64,000 nt of DNA. It comes from Colwellia psychrerythraea (GTDB lineage Bacteria; Pseudomonadota; Gammaproteobacteria; Enterobacterales; Alteromonadaceae). Below the pieces are notes generated by a model that worked only from the letters and a program-made list of their open reading frames with translations, made no database searches and was not told where the DNA came from. Made by a program: the position numbers and the translations under genes. Of this stretch, positions 43,943 through 52,116 are shown in pieces (within the stretch, counting starts at the first letter, position 1; every line of letters begins with the position of its first letter). Location: assembly GCF_000764185.1 (NCBI RefSeq), contig NZ_JQEC01000040.1, positions 62,001 through 126,000 on the forward strand, in the 5' to 3' direction.

Positions 43943-46374
43943 GCTTTTTAATTAACGAAATTAAAACCACCGCCGCTAGCCTTTCTCGCGTACCTGGTTT
44001 TGTACTTACTACTGTATTTACCTTGTCACTTACCTTAGGAGTGTTATTGGCTGCTTTTAGTCTTAACCATTTATTAATATTTAAAGCATTGCCCTACCCT
44101 GATGCGCAGAACTTAATTTTAATGGAACAAGAGCTGCAAGAAGGAGAAAGAAAGTACTCTGGCTCACAATATTTTGTTGCGCAAAAATTGATGTATCAAC
44201 AGCAAAAAAGCCTAACAAGCATGGCCTTGGTATTTCGCAGTAGTGCCATCTTAGCAAGCTTGCGCGATAAACCATTAACAGAAATCAGCTATGTTACCCC
44301 TGAGTATTTCGACATGCTTGGTGTACCTGTCGCTCTTGGCCGTGGTTTTACCGAGCAAGAGAACATTGATAGCAATACGGCAAATGCCTTAATTAGCGAA
44401 CAGTTATGGCGTGAACAATATGGGGCAGATGCCAATATTATTGGTCAAAGTATCACCCTAGGTGAGCAGCAATACAAAATAGTGGGTGTTGTTGCAGCAA
44501 GTTTTGTTGAGCCAGCTAACTTTACGGATGATGCTAATTCACAAATTTGGTTACCGTGGGATTTTCATGGTCAGAATGAAGAAACTTGGAACTATGTTTA
44601 CAGTCAAACAGCGGCTATAGGAAAATTATCACCAGCAACAACTATTGACCAAGTGAGCGATGAGTTCAATGCCTTAGTAGACCCAATATTTCAACAAAAT
44701 GGCCGTGTGGGTCATGCTAAACATCAAGTTATCATCGCCCAATTTCAAGACTTACAAGTTGCCATAGTAGGTGACAATAAATACATCGCTTTATTAATTT
44801 TACTGGGAGCTGGAGTATTACTACTTATAGCTTGTGCCAATATTGTTAATTTATTTTTTTCACGGGCAGCACAAAGACAACGTGCTTTAGTTATTCAAGC
44901 CACATTAGGCGCAAAACTAAAACATTTATTTTTTACCATTTGGTTAGAAAGCTTGTTGTTATGTGTCGCGTCGATGGTTATCGGCCTAGTGATTGCAGGC
45001 TGGAGCATTAAGTTATTACGCAGTGTTGCAAGCCATGCATTACCACGCTTAGCTGAACTATCATTAGATTTAACCGCTATTGCTTTTGCCTGTACATTAA
45101 CGCTGACTTTATCACTGATATTTGCTGTTATCACCTTAAAACTGATTAACCACAAACAGCTAATTTCACAATTACAATCAAGTGGTAAAGGCACTGGCGC
45201 GCAAGTAAATAGCAAGGTGCGTAATACACTCGTTGCCAGTCAAATTTGTTTAGCAACGCTATTATTAATCGTCACTAGCTTAGTAATGACTAATGCCCTT
45301 AAGGTGCTAAATCATCCCCTAGGTTTTGAAGATGAAAACCTCTATAACCTGAGGTTAGATATTGGTGAAGGCTACCCAGAAAAAGAAAGTAAAAGGCAAC
45401 TTTCTCGTGATTTGCTAGCGCAACTAAAAAAAATGAATGGCGTAGTAAATATATCACGCGCAAGTAATGCCCCAATCAGACGTGGCAGTAACAATACAGG
45501 ACTTTTTAATAACGACAATGTTAAGTTAGGCCACTTCGCCTATGTATCCATCGATGACAATTACTTTAATACTGTGGGTTTAAAAATACTTGCTGGCCGA
45601 AGCTATAATCAGCAGGACATCAGAAACGATAGCGATACTATCATTTTAAGTAAAACTGCTGCGACAAAAGTAGTTGCGGCCATGGGTGATGGTAACGGTA
45701 AGATTGAAGACATTATCGGTAAGGTCGTCTATTCAGCTGGTGGTGATACTTGGACAGTTATTGGTGTGGTCGACAATGTATATAACCCTTACAACCATGA
45801 AAAAAGTCAGGGTGCGAAAATGTATTTTGGGAGCTCTCGCACAAATTTCATTATCAGAATGCAAGCCGGTAATACTTTAGCAAAAACACAGATTATCAAT
45901 TTACTTGATGAGTACTTTTCCGATATTAAAGTATGGCAATTCACTTCGGTTTCAGACATCCATGAGCAGCTGGTTTACCAGAAAAAACTCACTTTATGGT
46001 TAAGTTTAGTCTTAGGGATTTTTGCTTTACTCTTGGCTGCGGTTGGTATTTATGGTGTTATTAGTTACAACAGCCAAATGCGCCGCTATGAATTAGGTAT
46101 CCGCATGTCATTGGGCGCCAAGAGCAAACGCATTTTACTTGAGTTCATTGGTGAGTCTCTTACCCCTATTGCCGCAGGTTTTTCCTTAAGCCTACTATTA
46201 GCGGTGATACTTTATAGTTGGGCACAGCAGCATATTAACCAATGGCTGAGTTTTGACTGGGTGATGATATCAAGTAGCTTATTAGTACTAATTACCATTG
46301 CTTTAGCTGCTTGTTATTTCCCTGCTAAAAAGATCATTGCTAGCGATCCCATTAAGGCACTGAGAAACGAATAG
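43939..46374 (+). CDS. ABC transporter permease, duplicated FtsX/MacB_PCD type
   Basis: 811 residues. A first TM (VPGFVLTTVFTLSLTLGVLLA), a MacB_PCD periplasmic domain (about 50-250), three TMs with FtsX features, a second TM at about 430-450 and second periplasmic domain (about 455-680), and a final three-TM block (GIYGVISYNSQMRRYELGIRMSLGAKSKRIL). The two-fold layout is that of ADOP-type permeases, in which both half transporters lie on one chain. It likely extrudes antimicrobial peptides, lipids or siderophores with the ATPase and adaptor. The stop codon lies within an 11-bp tandem repeat. Confidence 0.9.
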   Translation: MSFLINEIKTTAASLSRVPGFVLTTVFTLSLTLGVLLAAFSLNHLLIFKALPYPDAQNLILMEQELQEGERKYSGSQYFVAQKLMYQQQKSLTSMALVFRSSAILASLRDKPLTEISYVTPEYFDMLGVPVALGRGFTEQENIDSNTANALISEQLWREQYGADANIIGQSITLGEQQYKIVGVVAASFVEPANFTDDANSQIWLPWDFHGQNEETWNYVYSQTAAIGKLSPATTIDQVSDEFNALVDPIFQQNGRVGHAKHQVIIAQFQDLQVAIVGDNKYIALLILLGAGVLLLIACANIVNLFFSRAAQRQRALVIQATLGAKLKHLFFTIWLESLLLCVASMVIGLVIAGWSIKLLRSVASHALPRLAELSLDLTAIAFACTLTLTLSLIFAVITLKLINHKQLISQLQSSGKGTGAQVNSKVRNTLVASQICLATLLLIVTSLVMTNALKVLNHPLGFEDENLYNLRLDIGEGYPEKESKRQLSRDLLAQLKKMNGVVNISRASNAPIRRGSNNTGLFNNDNVKLGHFAYVSIDDNYFNTVGLKILAGRSYNQQDIRNDSDTIILSKTAATKVVAAMGDGNGKIEDIIGKVVYSAGGDTWTVIGVVDNVYNPYNHEKSQGAKMYFGSSRTNFIIRMQAGNTLAKTQIINLLDEYFSDIKVWQFTSVSDIHEQLVYQKKLTLWLSLVLGIFALLLAAVGIYGVISYNSQMRRYELGIRMSLGAKSKRILLEFIGESLTPIAAGFSLSLLLAVILYSWAQQHINQWLSFDWVMISSSLLVLITIALAACYFPAKKIIASDPIKALRNE

Positions 46375-46412
46375 TCAACGAATAGTCAACGAATAGTCAA
46401 CGAATAGTCAAC
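46369..46412. repeat. 11-bp tandem repeat spanning a stop codon
   Basis: GAATAGTCAAC is repeated four times without change from 46369 to 46412, then a partial GAAT. The first copy contains the last codon and TAG stop (46372-46374) of the permease. Copy number could vary by slippage; because the stop is in the first copy, the protein would not change. Confidence 0.9.
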
Positions 46413-46413
46413 G

Positions 46414-46450
46414 AATTGTGCGCAGTAAACAGTATTTACTGCACAATTTT
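46414..46450 (+). terminator. Terminator of the ABC efflux operon
   Basis: TTGTG (46416-46420) and CAGTAAA (46423-46429) pair with TTTACTG and CACAA (46435-46446), with CG bulged, then TTTT. It follows the tandem repeat. Confidence 0.65.
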
Positions 46451-46623
46451 ATTAAAAATCCAACAATTTATTACGACTCAACAAAGGATTTACGCGAGTT
46501 TTAAGCACTATGAATATAATTTTTTATCCTTATTATGAGGTTAGCTAAATAATAAGCACATTCCTGCTTATCAAGATGGTAAAATTAATTTCTAATAACC
46601 CCTTCTCAATAAAAAACTTAATT

Positions 46624-47064
46624 ATGAAAAAGCTTAAACTAGTTATTACTACGCTTGCGGTATCATTTATTTGTACTACTTCAGCGCATACCGATCCACA
46701 TACACACAGCAACCATAGCCAACTTATTGAACTACCATCGATCAAAAAGGTACCTTCAATTGATATTTATTCAGAGAAAGATGCAGTCAATGGTTATAAC
46801 ATTAAGCTAGAAGTCAAAAATTATCTGCTCGAATCACCTAATAACACTGATAATGTTCACTCAACTAATATAGTGAATGGTCATGCACACCTTTATATTA
46901 ACGATACAAAGGTAATGCGTATTTATGGTAATAGTTTTCATGTGCCTGAAAACGCTCTGCTTTTGAATACTAATAAACTCGAAGTGACTCTCAACAATCA
47001 TCACCATCAAACATGGTCAGCAAATGGAAAACCAATCAAGGATATTATCTTTATCAAAAAGTAA
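46624..47064 (+). CDS. Exported His-rich hypothetical protein
   Basis: 146 residues from ATG 46624; an upstream in-frame ATG at 46576 would put about 16 residues before a normal signal peptide (MKKLKLVITTLAVSFICTTSA). The mature start HTDPHTHSNHS is a possible metal site. The core GHAHLYINDTKVMRIYGNSFHVP matches a widespread periplasmic family in which G-H-A-H-L-Y and YG-x-x-x-H-P are conserved, and the end has NNHHHQTW. The function is unknown; metal handling is possible. It lies between the efflux operon and the nuclease-fold gene without clear link to either. Confidence 0.7.
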   Translation: MKKLKLVITTLAVSFICTTSAHTDPHTHSNHSQLIELPSIKKVPSIDIYSEKDAVNGYNIKLEVKNYLLESPNNTDNVHSTNIVNGHAHLYINDTKVMRIYGNSFHVPENALLLNTNKLEVTLNNHHHQTWSANGKPIKDIIFIKK

Positions 47065-47241
47065 CCCCTTTAATTGAAAATGCTATAAGCTATTTCTATC
47101 AAGTTCAGCTCAGTATTTTTGTTTATACCATTAAGCTGACAAAAACTCTAAGAGATAGCTTGCTGCAAGAAAAAATCCATTCATATACTCGGTATTTAGA
47201 CTTTCCTTCGAGGTAACTCTAAATTGTGACCATTCATTATT

Positions 47242-47270
47242 TAACATCACGTAACATCACGTAACATCAT
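47242..47270. repeat. 10-bp tandem repeat in an intergenic gap
   Basis: TAACATCACG occurs twice in a row followed by TAACATCAT. The 47065-47512 gap otherwise shows only AT-rich sequence and the presumed promoter of the next gene; a 67-codon frame crossing from the previous gene lacks coding signs. Confidence 0.6.
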
Positions 47271-47512
47271 CTAATTTACCTCTCCATAATTTGATATCAT
47301 CTAACAAGATAATTACAATTACTTCAATAGGTTAACCAATCTCAATTTGATATATTTAGCCCCGAACACCATGTTAAAAAAATGTTAACTTCGCCATTAA
47401 AATGCTTCACTTCGTCAAAAATACCGAAGGGCTGTATTCAATATGAAAGTAAAAATACATTAAATTGAGAAATAAATAACCTTTATGAAAACAATAAATA
47501 AGGAAGTAAATA

Positions 47513-48781
47513 ATGTTATCGATTAAAAAAACCGGTCAGGCAATTCTCTACTCTATAGCACTGTCTTGCCCACTTGTATTCTCAACCGTTGCAATTGCAA
47601 AAGAAGTTAAAATTGTTAGTTATAATGCATTGTCGGGCAGTAATTGGGAAACACGTATGGACGATGTAGCGCGAGAAGTACTCGCTCATGACCCCGACAT
47701 CATCGCCTTTCAAGAAGTATTACCATCGCTTAGGCGTAGAGGTACTGATGATCAACAGTCAGGTCTTGAACGTGAATTTTCTGATGATAAATGGCAATTT
47801 TTTCGGTGGAATCAAGAATTTGGCCATCGTAACTGTGCACCAATAGTAGTAAACACTGATCGTTTCACTGTAGTCGCCAATGGTAGTCTAATTTTAGATT
47901 TCACTGATGAAATAACAGAGGCTCAATGGCAAGATTTATGGGACTTACATGATTATTTTCATAAATCTCACACCTTTGTTGAGATCCGTTATGTAACTTG
48001 GGTAGTTGTCGAAGATACTGATGGTAAACGCTACTCAGTTATGAATACTCACTACGAAACCTACCCTGAAGCAGAACACGGCGCACCAGAAGATCCGGTA
48101 AAAAAAGCTTACTTTGAAGAGCTGTTACACCGTGTTTTTGTGCATATGTCGACAAAATCTGTTGAACAAGGTGAAATTTTACGTCAAACATATAATGCTT
48201 CACCAATCCTAGTAGGTGATTTTGAATATGGAGACTTAACAGACCCAGCAATTAAAACCATTGTTGATGGCGGCTATTCCGATACATGGTTAGCGCTGAA
48301 TGTTGAAAGCAATAAAAATAGAAGGCCAGCTCGCGGCATTGATCATATTTTTGCATCAAATGAGTTAACCGTAAAAGAAGCCTTTTATGATCTTGATGCA
48401 ACAGCCTCTGATCACTCTCCTCTTATCGCTGTAATTGATTTAGATGGCACCACTATTACCGATCTAGGTGAAGCTGAAGCTCAAACAACCATCATAGAGC
48501 AAGGCATGGCATCAGCAGAAAGTAAATGGCAGCGTTTTTCTTATACCGTTGAAGAAGGTGTTAGCTCACTTAATATTATTTTACAGGGTGGTGAGGGTGA
48601 AGCCATTCTTTACCTTCGTGAAGGCGAAAGTATTTCACGTAAAAAATACGATTGCATGGCGACAATCAACGACCATTCACAAGAATGTTTGATTGAAAAC
48701 CCCAAACCAGGTAATTGGACAATAGGCCTTTATAAAATATCCGCTTACAGTGATAAAACATTAACCGCCGTTACAGAATAG
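47513..48781 (+). CDS. Secreted endonuclease/exonuclease/phosphatase-fold enzyme with PPC-like tail
   Basis: 422 residues. Signal peptide ends VAIAKEV. The EEP fold is complete in order: SYNALSG (Asn), IIAFQEVLP (Glu), VMNTHYETYPEAEHG (His), ILVGDFEYGD (Asp, though the usual GDFN has Glu in place of Asn), GIDHIFAS and ASDHSPLIAVI (catalytic His). Members cut DNA, sphingomyelin or phosphoinositides. The last 105 residues (EQGMASAESKWQRFSYTVEEGV, NPKPGNWTIGLYKISAYSD) look like a bacterial pre-peptidase C-terminal beta domain, often removed after secretion. A single gene with a hairpin 75 bases later. Confidence 0.85.
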   Translation: MLSIKKTGQAILYSIALSCPLVFSTVAIAKEVKIVSYNALSGSNWETRMDDVAREVLAHDPDIIAFQEVLPSLRRRGTDDQQSGLEREFSDDKWQFFRWNQEFGHRNCAPIVVNTDRFTVVANGSLILDFTDEITEAQWQDLWDLHDYFHKSHTFVEIRYVTWVVVEDTDGKRYSVMNTHYETYPEAEHGAPEDPVKKAYFEELLHRVFVHMSTKSVEQGEILRQTYNASPILVGDFEYGDLTDPAIKTIVDGGYSDTWLALNVESNKNRRPARGIDHIFASNELTVKEAFYDLDATASDHSPLIAVIDLDGTTITDLGEAEAQTTIIEQGMASAESKWQRFSYTVEEGVSSLNIILQGGEGEAILYLREGESISRKKYDCMATINDHSQECLIENPKPGNWTIGLYKISAYSDKTLTAVTE

Positions 48782-48855
48782 ACAGTCGTTAGTCAGTGAA
48801 AATCACCCTAATAGGGAGTGATAAGACTCTTAAATATACAATTTCGCATTAAAAG

Positions 48856-48886
48856 CTCTTTTAGCTAACAACGTTAGCTAAAAGAG
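48856..48886. terminator. Strong hairpin after the nuclease-fold gene
   Basis: CTCTTTTAGCTAAC (48856-48869) pairs perfectly with GTTAGCTAAAAGAG (48873-48886), loop AAC. The T-run is absent. The rest of the 48782-49187 gap shows no other clear structure. Confidence 0.6.
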
Positions 48887-49187
48887 TCTTCGGATACTTC
48901 AAGCAGTCAGCGAAGCCTTATATTCTAAAACGATAAGTTGTTGCACTGGCTCTTTGAATTATCCTAGTTGTAGTTTAATATTGCTAAGAAACGTACAAGA
49001 TACATAATTCTATCCGCTAAACTCTATAAACACATTTTGCCTTAGGCATAGTGTTATGAATCATATCCTGTAGCGTTTTGCTAGTGAAGATCACTCTTAT
49101 CACTTTAGCAAGACAACTGTTAAATTAGCTTATTGCGATATACATAACAGCAATATGGAACACAGCATTAAAAGAAGAAACAGCAAG

Positions 49188-50552
49188 ATGAAAAAAACAA
49201 TAATTGTAGTTGATGATCAAAGTGACTTGCGACTATCCGCTAAATTTATTTTAGAAAATTACGGCTTTAATGTCATTGAAGCCGAATCTCCTCTGCACGC
49301 GCTTGAAGTTATCGCTGAGCAGAGTGTAGATTTAATGCTGCTCGATATGAATTTTCAGTACGATACCACGTCCGGCAAGGAGGGCTTGGATATGCTGAAA
49401 ACTTTAAAAGATAAAAACCATCATTTTCCGGTTATTGTTATGACTGCCTGGTCTACGGTAGAAATTGCCGTTGAGGCCATTAAACTCGGCGCTAAAGACT
49501 TTATTGAAAAGCCCTGGAAAAATCAGCGCTTAGTGCGAATAATTGAACAGCAATTTCAATTAGGCTCTGTACAACTAGAAAACAAACGCCTCAAAGCTCA
49601 ACGTCCAAACAACGATGTATTTATGCTTGGTGAATCCGCCGCCATGCAGTTAGTACTTACTCAGGCTAAAAAGCTGGCAATAACTGATACACCAATTTTA
49701 ATTACCGGTGAAAATGGTACCGGAAAAAGTATGTTGGCAAATTTCATTCATCAACATTCGGCGCGCAGTAATGAAAGTTACGTTACTGTGAATATGGGCG
49801 CTATTCCTGAAACGCTGTTTGAAAGTGAACTTTTTGGTCATACCAAGGGCGCGTTTACCGATGCAAAAAAAGACCGTATGGGCCGTTTTGAAGCTGCACA
49901 ATCGGGTAGTTTATTTCTCGATGAAATTGGTACCATTCCGCTAAATCTACAACCCAAATTATTACGTGTACTTGAGTCGGGTCAATTTGAGCCCGTTGGC
50001 TCAAGTAAAACCTTACAAGCACAAGTCAGGTTAATCGCCGCTAGTAATATCGACTTCCAACAAGCTATTGCTCAAGGTGACTTTCGCCAAGATCTATATT
50101 ATCGAATCAATACTATCGTGCTTGATATTCCGCCACTGCGAAAAAGAACAGAAGATATTTTACCGTTAGCCGAGCACTTTTTAGCTCAGAAAAGCCAAAA
50201 ATATAACAAGTCTGATTTATTCCTATCTGAGCAAGCCAAAAAAGCCTTATGTCAATACGACTGGCCGGGCAATATTCGTGAGCTGAGTCATGTTATTGAA
50301 CGCGCGGTATTATTGAGCGACACTGATGAAATAGAGATCACTGGTTTAACTGATCAACTAGCGCTTGGCAATAATGGCACTAATAATAGTGAGATACCCT
50401 TTATGACCATAGATGAGGCCGAGCAGCAATTAATTAAACAAGCGCTGCAAAAATCTCAAGGCAGAGTTATTGAAGCGGGTGAATTATTGGGTTTAGGAAA
50501 GAACGCGATTTATCGTCGATTAGAAAAATATCAAATTGATTCAAAAGGTTAA
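49188..50552 (+). CDS. NtrC-family sigma-54 response regulator
   Basis: 454 residues from ATG 49188 (an in-frame ATG at 49155 is an alternative). Receiver domain: VDDQSD, phospho-Asp in LMLLDMNF, Lys in [12 protein letters not shown]+ domain: Walker [12 protein letters not shown], Walker [13 protein letters not shown], arginine finger region [19 protein letters not shown]. The sigma-54 contact loop reads GAFTDA instead of GAFTGA. A Fis-type helix-turn-helix ends the protein ([24 protein letters not shown]). The usual partner genes are the ABC efflux operon with a sigma-54 promoter at 41801 and the kinase at 52117; this arrangement is common in marine gammaproteobacteria, though here two genes intervene. 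Confidence 0.9.
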   Translation: MKKTIIVVDDQSDLRLSAKFILENYGFNVIEAESPLHALEVIAEQSVDLMLLDMNFQYDTTSGKEGLDMLKTLKDKNHHFPVIVMTAWSTVEIAVEAIKLGAKDFIEKPWKNQRLVRIIEQQFQLGSVQLENKRLKAQRPNNDVFMLGESAAMQLVLTQAKKLAITDTPILITGENGTGKSMLANFIHQHSARSNESYVTVNMGAIPETLFESELFGHTKGAFTDAKKDRMGRFEAAQSGSLFLDEIGTIPLNLQPKLLRVLESGQFEPVGSSKTLQAQVRLIAASNIDFQQAIAQGDFRQDLYYRINTIVLDIPPLRKRTEDILPLAEHFLAQKSQKYNKSDLFLSEQAKKALCQYDWPGNIRELSHVIERAVLLSDTDEIEITGLTDQLALGNNGTNNSEIPFMTIDEAEQQLIKQALQKSQGRVIEAGELLGLGKNAIYRRLEKYQIDSKG

Positions 50553-50802
50553 TTTAAAAACACGTTAATTAAAACGGTACTGAAAATCTCCCCCCAAGTA
50601 TTACCCGTCGATGAAATAGTTACTACATTAAGTAATAGAGACTCTATCGCAAGAATACAGTCTCTTGATCTCAATTTTAGATACCATAAGTTAACTAAGG
50701 GGCTGATAAACGATAGTGATCATTAGATGCACTAGGGAATAGCATAAAAATTACCGTTAGCTCAGGACTTTTTAGATGATAAAAATCAGAAATAAAAGAA
50801 AC

Positions 50803-50925
50803 ACTATGTACTCTTATAGAACAAGTCTTGATTAAACAAGCATTACAATAATATCAAGACAGAGGCATTGAAGCTGTGAATATCAATGTTACTGGTATTT
50901 ATTACCTCAGAAGAGGGGAAACGCC
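50803..50925 (+). pseudogene. Decayed copy of the NtrC-type regulator's DNA-binding end
   Basis: In one frame the DNA reads IEQVLIKQALQ, stop, YQDRGIEAVNINVTGIYYLRRGE, which lines up with the intact regulator's [37 protein letters not shown] (residues about 414-449). It lies 250 bases after the intact gene and has a stop codon and several changes. The rest of the 50553-51057 gap does not clearly continue the match. Confidence 0.55.
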
Positions 50926-51057
50926 TTACTCGGCTGATTAATTTTTGGGTAAAGTGGCTGTATATCGTGTGATTATTTTTTAATAAGTTCAGCTTGTTGA
51001 TAGCAATTAGATCAAACTGAAATTACACTGCTTCTTTTTATTTTTGAGTCATTTACT

Positions 51058-51753
51058 TTGGCAAACTTTCAAACACATTTTACCTCTGGCGTGTGCATAA
51101 GCAGTTTGTCAGCGACGGCGTTATTGTCGACTTTACTTATCAGCCCGCTTGAAGCGTTATATTTGGCACTAATAGGCAGCTTTGGTGGATTTTTACCCGA
51201 TATAGATTCAGATAACTCCCATGCATTAACCATTATTTTTACTTTGATCAGTGTAATATTTAGCTTTATCACCGTCATTTTTATTTATAATCAGGTCTCT
51301 GTACTTGAATTATGGCTGGCAGCGGCCGCTGTATTTCTTTTCAACCAATATTGCGTAAGGGCTTTATTTGAGCGTCTTACCGTACACAGAGGAAATTATC
51401 ATTCTTTACTGGCCTGTGTATTGTTTTCTTTGCTAAGCGTAGCGACATGTCATTTTTTAAAACTCAGTGATTTTTTTTCCTGGGCTGCTGGAACTTTTAC
51501 TTTTTTAGGTATGTTAACCCACCTAGTTTTAGATGAAATCTACAGTGTCGATTTAATGAATATCAGTATTAAACGTTCTTTTGGCAGTGCCATTAAACCC
51601 ATGGATATCAGTTATCCCTGGACCTGTGCGTTTTTTTTATCACTCAGTGCCGCTTTGATCTACTACGTACCTTCACCACAGGAGGTTATTCACGCTATGC
51701 AAAAATCAGAACCTGGCATGAGATTTTTACCTGACTGGTTAAAATTTCTTTGA
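51058..51753 (+). CDS. DUF457/YdjM-family membrane metal-dependent hydrolase
   Basis: 231 residues from a TTG start that gives MANFQTHFTSG, the standard opening of this family; no ATG is nearby. Motifs GGFLPDIDSDNSHA, VHRGNYHSLLA and LTHLVLDEIYSVD supply the Asp and His metal ligands. Five or so membrane helices. Relatives include E. coli YdjM, an SOS-induced inner-membrane protein; the reaction is unproven. It sits between the NtrC-type regulator and its likely kinase, probably an insertion into that pair. Confidence 0.82.
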   Translation: MANFQTHFTSGVCISSLSATALLSTLLISPLEALYLALIGSFGGFLPDIDSDNSHALTIIFTLISVIFSFITVIFIYNQVSVLELWLAAAAVFLFNQYCVRALFERLTVHRGNYHSLLACVLFSLLSVATCHFLKLSDFFSWAAGTFTFLGMLTHLVLDEIYSVDLMNISIKRSFGSAIKPMDISYPWTCAFFLSLSAALIYYVPSPQEVIHAMQKSEPGMRFLPDWLKFL

Positions 51754-51823
51754 GGTATGATGGCTATAGATTAAACGATAAGATAAAGAGCAAATTAACT
51801 TAAAGGTTAGTTTAAAGCGCATC

Positions 51824-52089
51824 TATACCTAAGTCACCTCAAGATGCAGGATTCAGCTGGAAATAGAAACGTCTTTAGGCAAGGTATTGATTGAAGAGAA
51901 TAGTTATTCTATTGTCGAAGTCAATAACGTAGCGTAAAGCATTTCTAAGCCAGCCATTTTGGGACGTCTGAGCAAATCATATTCATCGTTGTGTAGTTAA
52001 TTAAGGGAACAACCATTAATGAAATACACGCCTTGAACATGAACCGCTCAGGCGTCCTGAAACGAGCATATTGAAGTGGCTTGGGTATA
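51824..52089. mobile_element. MITE-like element, about 266 bp
   Basis: The ends are imperfect terminal inverted repeats: TATACCTAAGTCACCTCAAG at 51824 against the reverse complement of 52070-52089, TATACCCAAGCCACTTCAAT. The outer TA may be a target duplication. An internal inverted repeat (GGGACGTCTGAGC near 51960, GCTCAGGCGTCC near 52047) adds structure. There is no transposase; open frames inside are translations of the repeat. From memory, near-identical elements occur in many copies in Shewanella and Colwellia genomes. It ends 27 bases before the kinase start. Confidence 0.72.
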
Positions 52090-52116
52090 TAAATAAATGA
52101 ATGGAGAAGTATCAAA

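Noticed and set aside
47013-47216. 67-codon frame after the His-rich exported protein
   Set aside because: It begins inside the previous gene in another frame and has no ribosome site or recognisable protein features.
47242-47270. TAACATCACG repeats as iterons of an origin
   Set aside because: Only two and a half copies, no DnaA boxes and no replication gene nearby.
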